DNA of 64,000 nucleotides from contig NZ_JIAD01000001.1 of assembly GCF_000688015.1 (NCBI RefSeq), positions 1,674,001 through 1,738,000 on the forward strand, read 5' to 3'. Positions 56,480 through 64,000 of the stretch are shown one piece after another; position 1 is the stretch's first letter; each line of letters starts with the position of its first letter. A program made the position numbers and the translations under genes. This stretch comes from Eubacterium sp. AB3007 (GTDB lineage: Bacteria; Bacillota; Clostridia; Peptostreptococcales; Anaerovoracaceae). The notes under the pieces were generated by a model, which saw nothing but the letters and a program-made list of their open reading frames with translations, ran no database searches and was not told the DNA's origin.

Positions 56480-58048
56480 TTATAGTTTCTCCGTATCCAG
56501 GCCTTCGATCCCGGCCAACTGTGCCTTCAGGTTTGCACAGACAAGGGCGGCGCCGCCTTCCCGATCTGTCTCAATGTTCAGGGGCATGATAGGATCGTGC
56601 AGGGACTTGCGCAGCAGGAACCAGCCGTTGACCGGCCCGCGGAAGGCGATGCGGACGCCTTCGTAGTTGGGGGTAACCACCTCATAGGTGAGGGCGGTAT
56701 CGGCCGCCGGCAAGTCAGAAATGGCGGCCAGGGCTTTGTCTGCGCAGGCGCCGAAATCGGCGGCGGTGATGGGCATGCGGATCTCGATGGACTCCACCGG
56801 CTCCTTCAGGTCCGCGATCAGGGAGGAGATGGGCTTTCCTTCCCGGTGCAGCAGTGCGGTGCGGATCACGATCTTGGTGGCCAGGTAGGCGCCGTCGTCC
56901 AGGAAATAGTTCTCCCTGTAGGCGGCGTGGCCGCTGGTCTCGATGGCCAGGGCGCTATCGGTGCCGGCCTGATTCAGTTCCATGGACTTGTTGATGACGT
57001 TCCGGTAACCGCGTTTGAAGCGCAGGTGCTTCAGGCCCAGGGAGCCTTCCAGGTACTCGGTCAGTTCGTTGCTGGTGATGCTGTCGGTGACCACGGTGGT
57101 GCCGGGGCAGTCCCCCGCGATGAGGGCAGCGGCCATGGCGACGATGCCGTTGCGGCTTATTTCACGGCCCTGCTCGTCCACGGCGGAGGAGCGGTCTACA
57201 TCGGTGTCGAAGATCAGGCCGAGATCGCAGCCGCCGTTCAGAGTAGCCTGGCGGATGGCGGCCATAGCTTCCTTGTTCTCCGGGTTAGGCATGTGGTTGG
57301 GGAAGGTGCCGTCGGGATCCAGGAACTGGCTGGCGGACACATCGGCTCCCAGAGGGGCCAGTACCTGAGTGGCGTAGAAGCCGCCGGCACCGTTGCCGGC
57401 ATCCACGGCGATCTTCAGGCCGGCCAGGGGCTGGGGGCCAGCGGCGTTTCCGGTAGTCGACCCAGAAGGTGCAGGGGCGTCCGTGCCCTCCACCGCCTTT
57501 ACGATCAGATTGCGCAGGTGGGCAGTGTAGAGGCTCATCAGGTCCGTCTCTTCTGGAGCGGAGGGGGTGCCTGCGGGCATCATGTTCAGGATCTGGGAAG
57601 ATTCCGCGAACACGATGATGTCCGTGATGTCCCCCTTGTCCAGGCCGCCATCGGCGCTGAAGAACTTCAGGCCATTACGGTTCCAGGGGAGGTGGCTGGC
57701 GGTGACCATGACCGCGCCGTCCGCCTGGATCTCGGGAAAGACGGTGGCCATGAACATGGCCGGTGTGGAGGCCAGACCACAGTCCAGAGTGCGTACGCCC
57801 CGGGCTGCCAGTGATCCTTCGAACAGGCCACTGATATCCTCGCCGGAGCTGCGGGAATCACGGCCGACCGCCACGGTCAGTTCTGAGGGTTTCTTGCCGG
57901 TCCTGGAAGACAGCCAGTATAGAAATCCACCTGCCAGACGGGTGACCGCCTCGGCGTCCAGATTGACATCCTCACCAGGGACACCGGGGAGTGCGACACC
58001 ACGGATGTCGCTGCCGTTCTGCAGGGCTTTGTAGTCGTAGGTGCTCAT
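56480..58048 (-). CDS. phosphomannomutase/phosphoglucomutase family protein
   Basis: This 522-residue alpha-D-phosphohexomutase has the phosphoserine loop VAVGRDSRSSGEDI, the metal loop IFDTDVDRSSAVDEQG and the sugar loop ETSGHAAYREN. It isomerises hexose 1- and 6-phosphates. ManB-type phosphomannomutase or phosphoglucomutase is likely, and substrate choice cannot be read from the sequence. I start at 58048 (MSTYDYKAL) with AAAGGAAG upstream. It is transcribed alone, divergent from the sortase gene. Confidence 0.88.
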   Translation of the reverse strand: MSTYDYKALQNGSDIRGVALPGVPGEDVNLDAEAVTRLAGGFLYWLSSRTGKKPSELTVAVGRDSRSSGEDISGLFEGSLAARGVRTLDCGLASTPAMFMATVFPEIQADGAVMVTASHLPWNRNGLKFFSADGGLDKGDITDIIVFAESSQILNMMPAGTPSAPEETDLMSLYTAHLRNLIVKAVEGTDAPAPSGSTTGNAAGPQPLAGLKIAVDAGNGAGGFYATQVLAPLGADVSASQFLDPDGTFPNHMPNPENKEAMAAIRQATLNGGCDLGLIFDTDVDRSSAVDEQGREISRNGIVAMAAALIAGDCPGTTVVTDSITSNELTEYLEGSLGLKHLRFKRGYRNVINKSMELNQAGTDSALAIETSGHAAYRENYFLDDGAYLATKIVIRTALLHREGKPISSLIADLKEPVESIEIRMPITAADFGACADKALAAISDLPAADTALTYEVVTPNYEGVRIAFRGPVNGWFLLRKSLHDPIMPLNIETDREGGAALVCANLKAQLAGIEGLDTEKL

Positions 58049-58150
58049 GATAACTTCCTTTCTCATCAGAAAAAACTCATATACATTGTATCACGCTTCG
58101 GTGGCAAAGTGGGAAGGAATATGATAAAATGTCGATACGGAGGTCCTATT

Positions 58151-58873
58151 ATGGCAAAATCAAAGAAGAAAAGCAGCCTGCCTTTCCTGCTGATTGTTAT
58201 CATTCTCCTGATCATCATCGCGGTGAGTCTGTTCAACATCGTCCGCCTGATCGGGAAGTATCAGGTAGGCACCACTGTTTATAATAAGGTAGCAGAGCAG
58301 GTGGATGCCGGAGAGAAGGGTATCAACTGGGACAAGCTCCTGAAGATCAACGGGGATACTGTCGCCTGGATCCGAAATCCGGGGACCGTCATCGACTATC
58401 CGGTGTTGCAGGGCGAGGACGACGAGTATTACCTACACCGTCTGATCAACAGAGAGTATGATTTCAAGGGCAGTATATTCATGGCGGCAGCCAACGACCC
58501 GAAATTCAAGGATTTCAATACCATCATCTATGGACACCGCATGAAGGACGGGAGCATGTTCCACAGCCTTGCGGATTATCTGGAGGATGGATTCTACGAG
58601 AAACACAAAGTCATGCAGATCTTCACCCCCAAGCGGGATTATGATCTTCATGTGTTCGCCGCCATGGAGGTGCCGGTGGACAGCCCGCTCTACAAGATCG
58701 ATTTTCAGGATGACGAGGAGAAGCAGGAATATCTGAACCAGATCGATGCGGAGTCTGTGCTGGATACGGATGTCGAGCCAACGACAGAGGATCACATCGT
58801 CATGCTCAGCACCTGCGCCTACGATTACGAGAATGCCAGAGACCTGGTGTTCGGGGTGCTGAGGGAGAAATAA
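58151..58873 (+). CDS. srtB: class B sortase
   Basis: This 240-residue membrane-anchored transpeptidase has an N-terminal TM (FLLIVIILLIIIAVSLFNIV, about 12-31). The catalytic triad is visible: H129 in IIYGHRM, C222 in MLSTCAYDYENAR, and R230. The VAWIRNPGTVIDYPVLQGEDDEYYL segment is typical of SrtB. Sortases attach sorting-signal proteins to peptidoglycan or pili. No protein with an obvious sorting motif lies nearby, so this is a housekeeping or orphan enzyme. GGAGGT precedes ATG 58151. Confidence 0.93.
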   Translation: MAKSKKKSSLPFLLIVIILLIIIAVSLFNIVRLIGKYQVGTTVYNKVAEQVDAGEKGINWDKLLKINGDTVAWIRNPGTVIDYPVLQGEDDEYYLHRLINREYDFKGSIFMAAANDPKFKDFNTIIYGHRMKDGSMFHSLADYLEDGFYEKHKVMQIFTPKRDYDLHVFAAMEVPVDSPLYKIDFQDDEEKQEYLNQIDAESVLDTDVEPTTEDHIVMLSTCAYDYENARDLVFGVLREK

Positions 58874-59118
58874 CGAGCGTCAGAAGGTGTCCGCGTTTAC
58901 CCGGGAGTGACGTCCCCGCCTGGTGTTGAATTCCTTCAAACTACCTGAAAAGATCTGTTTCAAGGAACTTTTTTCAACGACTCCTTCAGATTTTGCGAAT
59001 TGTGCTTTTTCAAGGAAAGCGTTACGGCAGGAGGTCGCAGCGGACGGGACTCCAAACGCCTACTTCGGACCGAAAGCCCAACCGAATGCCCACCATAAAT
59101 GAACGCACATCCGGCATG
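58874..59118. other. intergenic stretch without recognisable gene
   Basis: About 245 bp between the sortase stop and the next terminator. There are repeated TTCAAGGAA-like words (near 58957 and 59011) and several short GC-rich inverted segments, but no frame with a ribosome site and no clear RNA. It may be a decayed gene. Confidence 0.4.
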
Positions 59119-59150
59119 CAAAAGGAGCTGCCTCTATTTGAGGCAGCTCC
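59119..59150 (-). terminator. terminator of the phosphoribosyltransferase gene
   Basis: GGAGCTGCCTC (59124-59134) pairs perfectly with GAGGCAGCTCC (59140-59150). On the minus strand it is followed by TTTTGC. Confidence 0.88.
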
Positions 59151-59159
59151 TGATATATG

Positions 59160-59714
59160 TTATTCGATAGGCTGACCATTCCGGTCGAACAGCGGCAGCT
59201 CCGCCAGGTAGATGATGTCGTCCCGGCCGCGGGAGTCACCCTCCGCCAGTACTGTCATCTCCGCCACGATCTCGCAGTCGACCTGCGCCAGCAGCTTCTC
59301 CAGCGACTTCAGGGAACCGCCGGTGCTGATCACATCGTCCACCACCAGAACTCTCTTGCCGGAGAGGGTCTCCACCTCGTCCTCGCCAAGGACCAGTTTC
59401 TGTACGTGATCGGTGGTGATGGAATCCACTCTGGTCTTCACAACGTTGCTCATGTAGAGTTTCTCTTCCTTACGGGCGACCACAAAATCCTTGTTCCCGG
59501 ACTGCCGCGCCATCTCGTAGGCAAGGGTGATGCCCTTGGACTCCGCAGTGACGATGGCGTCAAACTCCGGCGCCTTCTCCAGCAGCGCCTTGGAGGCGGC
59601 GATAGTCAGCTCTACATCCCCGAAGAGAATGAACGCTCCAATGTACAGGTCGTCGTTTACCGGACAAAGCCGTAGCTTCCGCTTGCACCCGGCAATGGTC
59701 ATTTCGTAAAACAT
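59160..59714 (-). CDS. purine phosphoribosyltransferase-like protein
   Basis: This 184-residue type I phosphoribosyltransferase has the PRPP motif RVLVVDDVISTGGSL (about 119-133) and a family-typical TAESKGITLAYEMARQSG strand. It resembles adenine/xanthine phosphoribosyltransferases but carries a distinct N terminus (YEMTIAGCKRKLRLCPVNDDLYIGAFILFGD), so the base used is unclear. Adenine deaminase (30 kb) and the NCS2 permease (63 kb) suggest purine salvage. It has its own promoter overlapping the end of the next gene. Confidence 0.85.
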   Translation of the reverse strand: MFYEMTIAGCKRKLRLCPVNDDLYIGAFILFGDVELTIAASKALLEKAPEFDAIVTAESKGITLAYEMARQSGNKDFVVARKEEKLYMSNVVKTRVDSITTDHVQKLVLGEDEVETLSGKRVLVVDDVISTGGSLKSLEKLLAQVDCEIVAEMTVLAEGDSRGRDDIIYLAELPLFDRNGQPIE

Positions 59715-59776
59715 GTTAGCTTCCTTTCTGTGTCAGTGATGGGCACAGGCTAGCGCAGTGCCCCAAATACCTGTCC

Positions 59777-59805
59777 ATTATACTACGATTAAACTATCAT
59801 TTCAA
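59777..59805 (-). promoter_or_regulatory. sigma-A promoter of the phosphoribosyltransferase gene
   Basis: On the minus strand TTGAAA (59800-59805) and TATAAT (59777-59782) are 17 bp apart. The -35 box lies at the 3' end of the HAD phosphatase gene. The leader is only about 55 nt and holds no purine riboswitch. Confidence 0.82.
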
Positions 59806-60447
59806 TATTTCTGTCACAAGCAGAAGGGGCGTATCCAGAATATTTTCTGCCCCGGCCTCCACTAGCTGCGCCCGGCTCCGGAACCCCCAGGTGCAGGACA
59901 TACACTTGATGCCGGTGTTGCGGGCCGTCGCCACGTCCACCTCCGAGTCCCCGATGTAGATAGTCTGCTCCCGGCCTATGCCCGCCTCCTCCATGATGGC
60001 CAGCACCGGCGCTGGATCCGGCTTTAGCGGCATGCCTGCCTTCTGTCCCCGGACGATGAGATCCGGCAGAAACTCCAGATGCGAGGCACAAAGCTCCTGC
60101 GCCACGTCCTCCATCTTGTTGGTGAGCACGGCAATGCGGCAACCGCCCGCCCGCAAGGCATCCAGCATCTCCCGGATATGCTCGTAGGGTTTGGTCTTTA
60201 CGTTGTAGTGCTCGCCATACCACCGGCGATAGAACTTTGTGACCTGGGCGGTGATCTCGGCAGGCGTGCCCTCCGGTACCGACAGCCGGATCAGGTTATC
60301 CGTCCCGGTGCCCGTGGCGTCCCGAACCTCTTCGCGTGTGCGTGGGGGCAGTCCGTACTCGGACAAAGCCATGTTCACGCTGTCCGCCAAGTCATCCAGC
60401 GTGTCCAGCAGTGTGCCGTCAAGATCGAAAATAGCTAGTTGATACAT
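59797..60447 (-). CDS. HAD-family phosphatase (phosphoglycolate phosphatase-like)
   Basis: This 216-residue HAD hydrolase has motif I AIFDLDGTLLDT (nucleophile D8, acid D10), motif II VLTNK, and motifs III/IV KPDPAPVLA and YIGDSEVDVATA. Its size and cap type match the Gph/PGMB-like subfamily. Phosphoglycolate or other small phosphomonoesters are likely substrates. The gene reads away from the decayed PucR locus. Confidence 0.88.
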   Translation of the reverse strand: MYQLAIFDLDGTLLDTLDDLADSVNMALSEYGLPPRTREEVRDATGTGTDNLIRLSVPEGTPAEITAQVTKFYRRWYGEHYNVKTKPYEHIREMLDALRAGGCRIAVLTNKMEDVAQELCASHLEFLPDLIVRGQKAGMPLKPDPAPVLAIMEEAGIGREQTIYIGDSEVDVATARNTGIKCMSCTWGFRSRAQLVEAGAENILDTPLLLVTEILK

Positions 60448-60452
60448 AATCT

Positions 60453-60693
60453 TTACTCCTTATTATAATAACTGTCTGCTTCAAGGAACTGCAGTAGTAA
60501 TATGGTCTTAAGTCTTTCAACCGGATCGTTCCAGTCGATATCTATCATCTCGCTGGCGCGGTCGATCCGCTTCCTGATCGTATTGAAGGGTCGTGATCCC
60601 TTGTATTTCTTTGTTGATTCCCTTTCTTCCTGCAACTACCTCGAAGTCTCTGAAGAAATCATTAGCAAGCAATTCCGAAACCGCTATTCCCAT
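60453..60693 (-). pseudogene. deleted and frameshifted PucR-family regulator
   Basis: A well-placed ATG (60693, GGAGAGG site) starts MGIAVSELLANDFFRDFEVVAGRKGINKEIQGITT, a PucR N-terminal motif. One frame away, NTIRKRIDRASEMIDIDWNDPVERLKTILLLQFLEAD, ending at 60453, is the C-terminal helix-turn-helix of the same family. The roughly 400-residue middle is gone and the join near 60588 is out of frame. The locus is a relic of a purine or amine catabolism regulator. Confidence 0.75.
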
Positions 60694-60750
60694 ATTCCTC
60701 TCCTTCCGGTTCATAGGGAGTGGGCAACCATTTCTATTTATAATAACACA

Positions 60751-60784
60751 AAACCGCCATATCATCTAATCGATATGACGGTTT
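60751..60784 (-). terminator. terminator between the decayed AbgB and PucR genes
   Basis: AAACCGCCATATC (60751-60763) pairs with GATATGACGGTTT (60772-60784) with one mismatch. On the minus strand it is followed by TTTTGTGTT. It still marks the end of the AbgB-like relic. Confidence 0.7.
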
Positions 60785-60794
60785 CGGATCCATA

Positions 60795-61127
60795 TTATTC
60801 GCCTGCGAGCATAGGCGTGTAATCCTCGACCCGTCGGGATTGGAATTCTTTTCGTATCTTTTCTCGCTCTTCGGGCATGGTCAGTATATCATAGGCAGTC
60901 GCTGCCATGACGCCGGCAGCCCAGTGTGCGGACTTCTCTCCAAGAGTGGATCCGCTGCAGGCGGTGGCTTGCCAGGTATGAGGGGCGACGCCCACAGGCC
61001 AGCTTGCCGCGGTGAACAGGTTCATCGGCATGATCTGACTCACATCACCGGAATCGGTCGATGCGTTCATGGGAGTGATCGTCCACTGCTCCCGTGGAGC
61101 GATCCCTTCGAACATAGGTATGTAAGG
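60795..61127 (-). pseudogene. 3' remnant of an M20 amidohydrolase (AbgB-like)
   Basis: An open stretch of about 106-110 codons encodes only the C-terminal end of a p-aminobenzoyl-glutamate hydrolase subunit B-like peptidase: STDSGDVSQIMPMNLFTAASWPVG, then HTWQATACSGSTLGEKSAHWAAGVMAATAYDIL. The upstream in-frame codon at about 61128 is a stop, and the N-terminal 350 or so residues are absent. With the PucR relic next to it, this looks like a deleted catabolic locus. Confidence 0.75.
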
Positions 61128-61153
61128 TCAGCGCATAGACAAGGAGGTGGGTA

Positions 61154-61582
61154 TTGATTGTTCTAAAGAAAGTTATTGTTCTGAGCACAGTGGTTTGCTT
61201 GCTGATGGGTATCGGTCAGATCTGTGTATTTGCTGATGATGGATTGGAACCGTTTAAAGTGATGCCGTACAATTTGTATTCGACCAGGACCAGTGTGGGA
61301 CTTTCCATCAATGCGTCTGGTACCGCGGCAGCAACTGCGAAAAGTACAGGGATACCAGGTATCACGACAAAGATGACGTGCAAGATGTCGATTCAAAAGA
61401 AAACCGGAGGCTCATGGGCAACGATAAAAAAATGGGGCAGCACCACGAAAGGCACGGTGTTGAATATGTCAGAGAAGAAAAATGTGGAAAAGGGAGTGTA
61501 CCGGGTACATGCGGTGTTTCGTGCAAATGCAGGAAAGAAGAAGGAGAAGCTTTCGATGAATTCGAAGATTGTAGAGTATTAA
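61154..61582 (+). CDS. small secreted protein of unknown function
   Basis: This 142-residue protein has a signal peptide (LKKVIVLSTVVCLLMGIGQICVFA-DDG) and a mature Lys/Ser/Thr-rich domain with predicted beta strands (TSVGLSINASGTAAATAKSTG, TKMTCKMSIQKKTGGSWATIKKW, GVYRVHAVFRANAGKK). The pattern resembles the Ig-like exported proteins common in clostridia, with a Trp-containing WATIKKW core. Start TTG 61154 behind AAGGAGGTGG. It is AT-richer than its surroundings. Confidence 0.7.
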   Translation: MIVLKKVIVLSTVVCLLMGIGQICVFADDGLEPFKVMPYNLYSTRTSVGLSINASGTAAATAKSTGIPGITTKMTCKMSIQKKTGGSWATIKKWGSTTKGTVLNMSEKKNVEKGVYRVHAVFRANAGKKKEKLSMNSKIVEY

Positions 61583-61833
61583 AAGTCCACAGTATCTGAT
61601 TGTATTATGACACAAACAGTAATTGGAAAGGAGAGTATGATTTAGCTTCCAACTAATCATACAAGGATTTGAAATGCGTTTCGGGTGAAAGACATGCAGA
61701 CCAAAAGCACATCGCTTTAATAAAATCAGGCAAGCTGATTTACGGCGAATTAGAAACTGATTTTTATTTTCTTAGAGAAGAGGAGGAGACTGTCGATATC
61801 GTGGTTGCTGATAGCAATAAATTGAAATTGGGA

Positions 61834-61977
61834 TTATGGCAAAATCATCTATGCTTATGGCAGTGCCATAAGCATAGGGGGAAATGCCATAAGAAAACGG
61901 ACAAAACCCGCGATTTCTTATGGCAAAATCGGCTATTGTTATGGCACTGCCATAACAATATGGAAAACTGCCATAAG
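61834..61977. repeat. two 60-bp nested-palindrome units (TTATGGCA hairpins)
   Basis: Within the gap 61583-62080, units 61834-61893 and 61917-61977 share the plan CTTATGGCAAAATC, inner palindrome, GG-AA, TGCCATAAG. The inner arm pairs are TATGCTTATGGCA with TGCCATAAGCATA in unit 1 and TATTGTTATGGCA with TGCCATAACAATA in unit 2, so the GC to TG change is compensated. An open frame (61669-62067) runs through both but has weak coding character (repeated LWQ..LWQCH words). I do not call it a gene, although its first 60 codons could be a relic. Confidence 0.65.
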
Positions 61978-62080
61978 GATGCTCGCGAGGGCGCCTTCGC
62001 TGATAAGAGCAGGGGGTGTATGACTGTACAATGTCGGAGGGGAGATCTACTGCGGATTTGGAAATGAGAGGAGGAAGTGA

Positions 62081-62719
62081 ATGGAATGGATGATTCTCTT
62101 GGTTTTCACCATGGTGGCTTGCTTTGTGCTTGTGGGCATATCGCAGCAGAGATACAGCGGACCGGGAGAAGAGGCCGACACCAGAAACAAGGAGGAATAC
62201 GGGGTTCCCGCGAGGAGCCTGTATACATCGTCGGAGGTGTTCACGCTTCATCATCGCATTGAGATCACGGATGGCGGGGGCTGCGTCGTCTATCGCGCAG
62301 AGACTCAGTTCCCTTCCATCCATGACAAGACTGACATCTACGGCTCCGACGGACGTCATGTGGCGCATATCGAGCGGAAGCTGGTCTCTTTGCATGAACG
62401 CCGCTACGTGGAGATGGAAAACGGAAATCGTTTCATGTTATCCAACGAACTCTTTCATCTGATAAAAGACGTCACGAACCTTGAAGGCCTCGGTTGGCGC
62501 CTGGAGGGGAACCTGTTGCAACTCAATTTCTCCATCAGAGACGTGGGGGGTGAGCTGATCGCATTGGTGAGCCAGAAGGCCTTTTCCATACACGATAAGT
62601 ATGCGGCTGATATATACAAGCCGGAACACGAGGAAGAGGTCGTCGCGATCCTGATCGCGCTGCAGCACATGATCCGTGACAGGCAAGGCACTTCGGCAAG
62701 TGTCGGATCTTCCTCGTAG
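62081..62719 (+). CDS. LURP-one-related (YxjI-type, tubby-like) protein with N-terminal TM
   Basis: This 212-residue protein has an N-terminal hydrophobic helix (MILLVFTMVACFVLVGI) and a beta-barrel-like domain with alternating strands: LYTSSEVFTLHHRIEITDGGGCVVYRAETQ, DIYGSDGRHVAHIERKLVSLHERRYVEMENG and LISQKAFSIHDKYAADIY-like motifs. This matches the LOR/tubby-like fold. Function is unknown, possibly membrane association. Strong GAGGAGG site and ATG 62081. Confidence 0.75.
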   Translation: MEWMILLVFTMVACFVLVGISQQRYSGPGEEADTRNKEEYGVPARSLYTSSEVFTLHHRIEITDGGGCVVYRAETQFPSIHDKTDIYGSDGRHVAHIERKLVSLHERRYVEMENGNRFMLSNELFHLIKDVTNLEGLGWRLEGNLLQLNFSIRDVGGELIALVSQKAFSIHDKYAADIYKPEHEEEVVAILIALQHMIRDRQGTSASVGSSS

Positions 62720-62864
62720 TGGCAGTGGCCACACATCGCCAAGGCGTTAGTAGCGTGTTAGTATCGATATGGTAAGATTGCATTGTACTTGTTAATCACT
62801 GGTTTATCTTGGGTTCGGCAGCCTGCATGCCGAATCTGAGATGATCCGAGTGAGGAGGGATACG

Positions 62865-63053
62865 ATGTTGTACAATTTTTTTATTACGTTCCGAAGCGAC
62901 ATCTTCGAGTTGATAGTTATTATTGCTGTATTGGTTCCGTTATATATGATCAACCGCAAGCTGTCTGTGCTGATCGAACAGGGGAAGGAAAAGCCCGGTC
63001 AGGATACCGCCCCACCCAAGGAAGAGGACTCTGCAGACAGAATGGAAGAGTGA
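62865..63053 (+). CDS. small single-pass membrane protein
   Basis: This 62-residue protein has a hydrophobic helix (IFELIVIIAVLVPLYMI, about 12-28) and a charged C-terminal tail (INRKLSVLIEQGKEKPGQDTAPPKEEDSADRMEE). GAGGAGGG precedes ATG 62865. A TTCGGCA/TGCCGAA hairpin sits just upstream (about 62814-62834). The family is unknown. Confidence 0.6.
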   Translation: MLYNFFITFRSDIFELIVIIAVLVPLYMINRKLSVLIEQGKEKPGQDTAPPKEEDSADRMEE

Positions 63054-63115
63054 AGAAACGACGAGGGTGGTCATGTTATTAAAGGCGGGGAATATCTGGG
63101 GCTCGTTATACTGAC

Positions 63116-63278
63116 TTGGGTTTCCAGATTCATGATTTTGGAGCCATTGGGAATAGGATTGTTGAAAATAACCACTTGGGATACAGAAAACCGCCAATAT
63201 GGGAAATCTGGTATCCAAGAGGTCAGCATGACGCAAGTTGGGAACAAAAATAGCGGAATGTAGGATTTGGGAAACGGA
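63116..63278 (+). repeat. intergenic repeat, copy 2
   Basis: This matches 34633-34790. GGGATACAGAA begins at 63178 and TTTGGGAAACGGA ends at 63278, exactly 101 bp as in copy 1. ATCTGGTATCC (63206-63216) can pair with GGATACAGA. It sits in the 340-bp gap between the small membrane protein and the permease terminator. A second GGGAAACGGAGGG word follows. Confidence 0.6.
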
Positions 63279-63325
63279 GGGGGAGCGGGAAACGGAGGGA
63301 GCGGGGACATTAGGGGCTATCAGAA

Positions 63326-63357
63326 AAAAAACGGCGTGCCAGAAATGGCACGCCGCG
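63326..63357 (-). terminator. terminator of the NCS2 permease gene
   Basis: GGCGTGCCA with TGGCACGCC around an AGAAA loop (within 63326-63357), followed on the minus strand by TTTTTTTTCTG. Confidence 0.9.
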
Positions 63358-63397
63358 TGTTTTGTGAGTGCGTGGTGGTAAATCGCAAAAGACCTTC

Positions 63398-64000
63398 TTA
63401 CATCAGCGTCCAGATACGCAGTCCGAACAGCACGAAGCAGATCCACATGATGCCGGTGATCTCCTTGAACTTGCCGGTGAACAGCTTGATCAGTACCCAG
63501 GAGATCATTCCGAACATGATGCCGTTGGCGATGGAGTAGGTGAACGGCATCATGATGAATGCCAGGAATCCAGCCACTGCATCGGCTACGTCGGAATCGA
63601 AGTCCAGGTTCTTGATGGAGCTGACCATCAGCAGGCCGACCCACAGCAGTGCCGGAGTGGTGGCAAAGCCCGGGATCGCCAGGAAGATCGGCGAAAGGAA
63701 CAGCGCCAGAATGAACAACACGCCGGTGGTCAGGGAAGTCAGACCGGTACGGCCGCCTGCCACAACACCTGCACTGGATTCAACGTAAGAGGTAACGGTG
63801 GAAGTACCCATGCAGGCACCTGCACAGGTACCGATGGCATCTGCCAGCAGTGCCTGCTTGGCTCTGGGCAGCTTACCTTCCTCGTCCAGCAGGCCGCCCT
63901 TGGAGGCCACACCGATCAGAGTGCCGACGGTGTCGAAGATATCTACGAACAGGAACGAGAAGATAATGGTGATGAATTCTACGACGTGACCGCCGATCCA
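63398..64000 (-). CDS. NCS2-family purine permease (AzgA-like), 3' part
   Basis: The gene enters from the right edge. About 200 C-terminal residues are visible, starting WIGGHVVEFITIIFSFLFVD. They include the AzgA/PbuG-type motif FVDIFDTVGTLIGVASKGG, then ADAIGTCAGACMGTSTVTSYVESSAGVVAGGRTGLTSL, and about six membrane helices. These motifs fit hypoxanthine/guanine/adenine permeases. A purine riboswitch, if any, would be off the window. It ends with a strong terminator and supports a purine salvage theme with ade and the phosphoribosyltransferase. Confidence 0.92.
   Translation of the reverse strand, partial: WIGGHVVEFITIIFSFLFVDIFDTVGTLIGVASKGGLLDEEGKLPRAKQALLADAIGTCAGACMGTSTVTSYVESSAGVVAGGRTGLTSLTTGVLFILALFLSPIFLAIPGFATTPALLWVGLLMVSSIKNLDFDSDVADAVAGFLAFIMMPFTYSIANGIMFGMISWVLIKLFTGKFKEITGIMWICFVLFGLRIWTLM

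Noticed and set aside
56597..57814. Plus-strand frame of 405 codons opposite the phosphohexomutase
   Set aside because: Gly/Val/Gln-rich antisense product. The minus-strand gene carries all mutase motifs.
59715..59776. Purine riboswitch before the phosphoribosyltransferase gene
   Set aside because: The leader is only about 55 nt and lacks the three-way junction.
61669..62067. Plus-strand frame of 132 codons through the TTATGGCA repeats
   Set aside because: Its second half is just translated palindromic repeats and there is no good ribosome site. I kept the DNA repeats as the feature.

Overview
The window looks like a chromosomal segment of an anaerobic clostridial Firmicute. The evidence is the rpmH-rnpA-yidD-yidC-jag block diverging from dnaA-dnaN-recF-gyrB-gyrA, AGGAGG-type ribosome sites, sigma-A promoters, a SigB/SigF-type sigma factor, a PfoR-like membrane protein, and a full oxidative ornithine fermentation cluster with a butyrate kinase. 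Base composition is moderately GC-rich, with AT-richer patches (start of the window, 3.1-4.4 kb, 48.4-56.4 kb, 61-62 kb). An amino-acid-fermenting member of Eubacteriales (Family XIII / Anaerovoracaceae or a relative) fits, but the species cannot be fixed from this sequence.

Layout. 0-0.5 kb: AT-rich ends of unknown genes. 0.6-3.1 kb (minus): jag, yidC, yidD, rnpA, rpmH. 3.1-5.5 kb: two genes lying between rpmH and dnaA, an AAA+/winged-helix ATPase whose start overlaps a 10-bp phased repeat, and a PfoR-like protein. 5.5-15.3 kb: bipartite oriC, dnaA, dnaN, recF, gyrB, gyrA, then an RsbW-like anti-sigma factor and a SigB/SigF-type sigma factor. 15.4-23.3 kb: phosphate permease and DUF47 partner, a membrane protein, RNase HI, a two-component system with a very acidic sensor loop, a basic secreted repeat protein, WalJ. 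23.4-30 kb: the complete F-type ATP synthase operon with a short epsilon subunit. 30-34.5 kb: adenine deaminase, iron alcohol dehydrogenase, lipoprotein, ArsR-type regulator, small membrane protein.

34.9-47.4 kb is the catabolic core. A PAS/AAA+ enhancer-binding regulator is followed by a palindromic candidate enhancer and a near-consensus sigma-54 promoter. Then come ord, ortA, ortB, oraS, oraE, a MutL-type reactivase, ornithine racemase, endonuclease IV and butyrate kinase. Together these convert L-ornithine to D-ornithine, then 2,4-diaminopentanoate, 2-amino-4-oxopentanoate, and finally acetyl-CoA plus alanine.

47.5-56.4 kb holds a hypothetical gene and then a seven-gene operon encoding a double-FHA protein with a Glu-rich linker, a transmembrane Ser/Thr kinase with TPRs, and several single- or multi-pass membrane proteins with zinc ribbons, TPR/propeller and YARHG modules. 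This is the best candidate for an undescribed system. 56.4-64 kb: phosphohexomutase, class B sortase, phosphoribosyltransferase, HAD phosphatase, decayed PucR and AbgB-like genes, small secreted/membrane proteins, a pair of cruciform repeats, and the 3' part of an NCS2 purine permease. No rRNA, tRNA, CRISPR array or intact insertion sequence was found.
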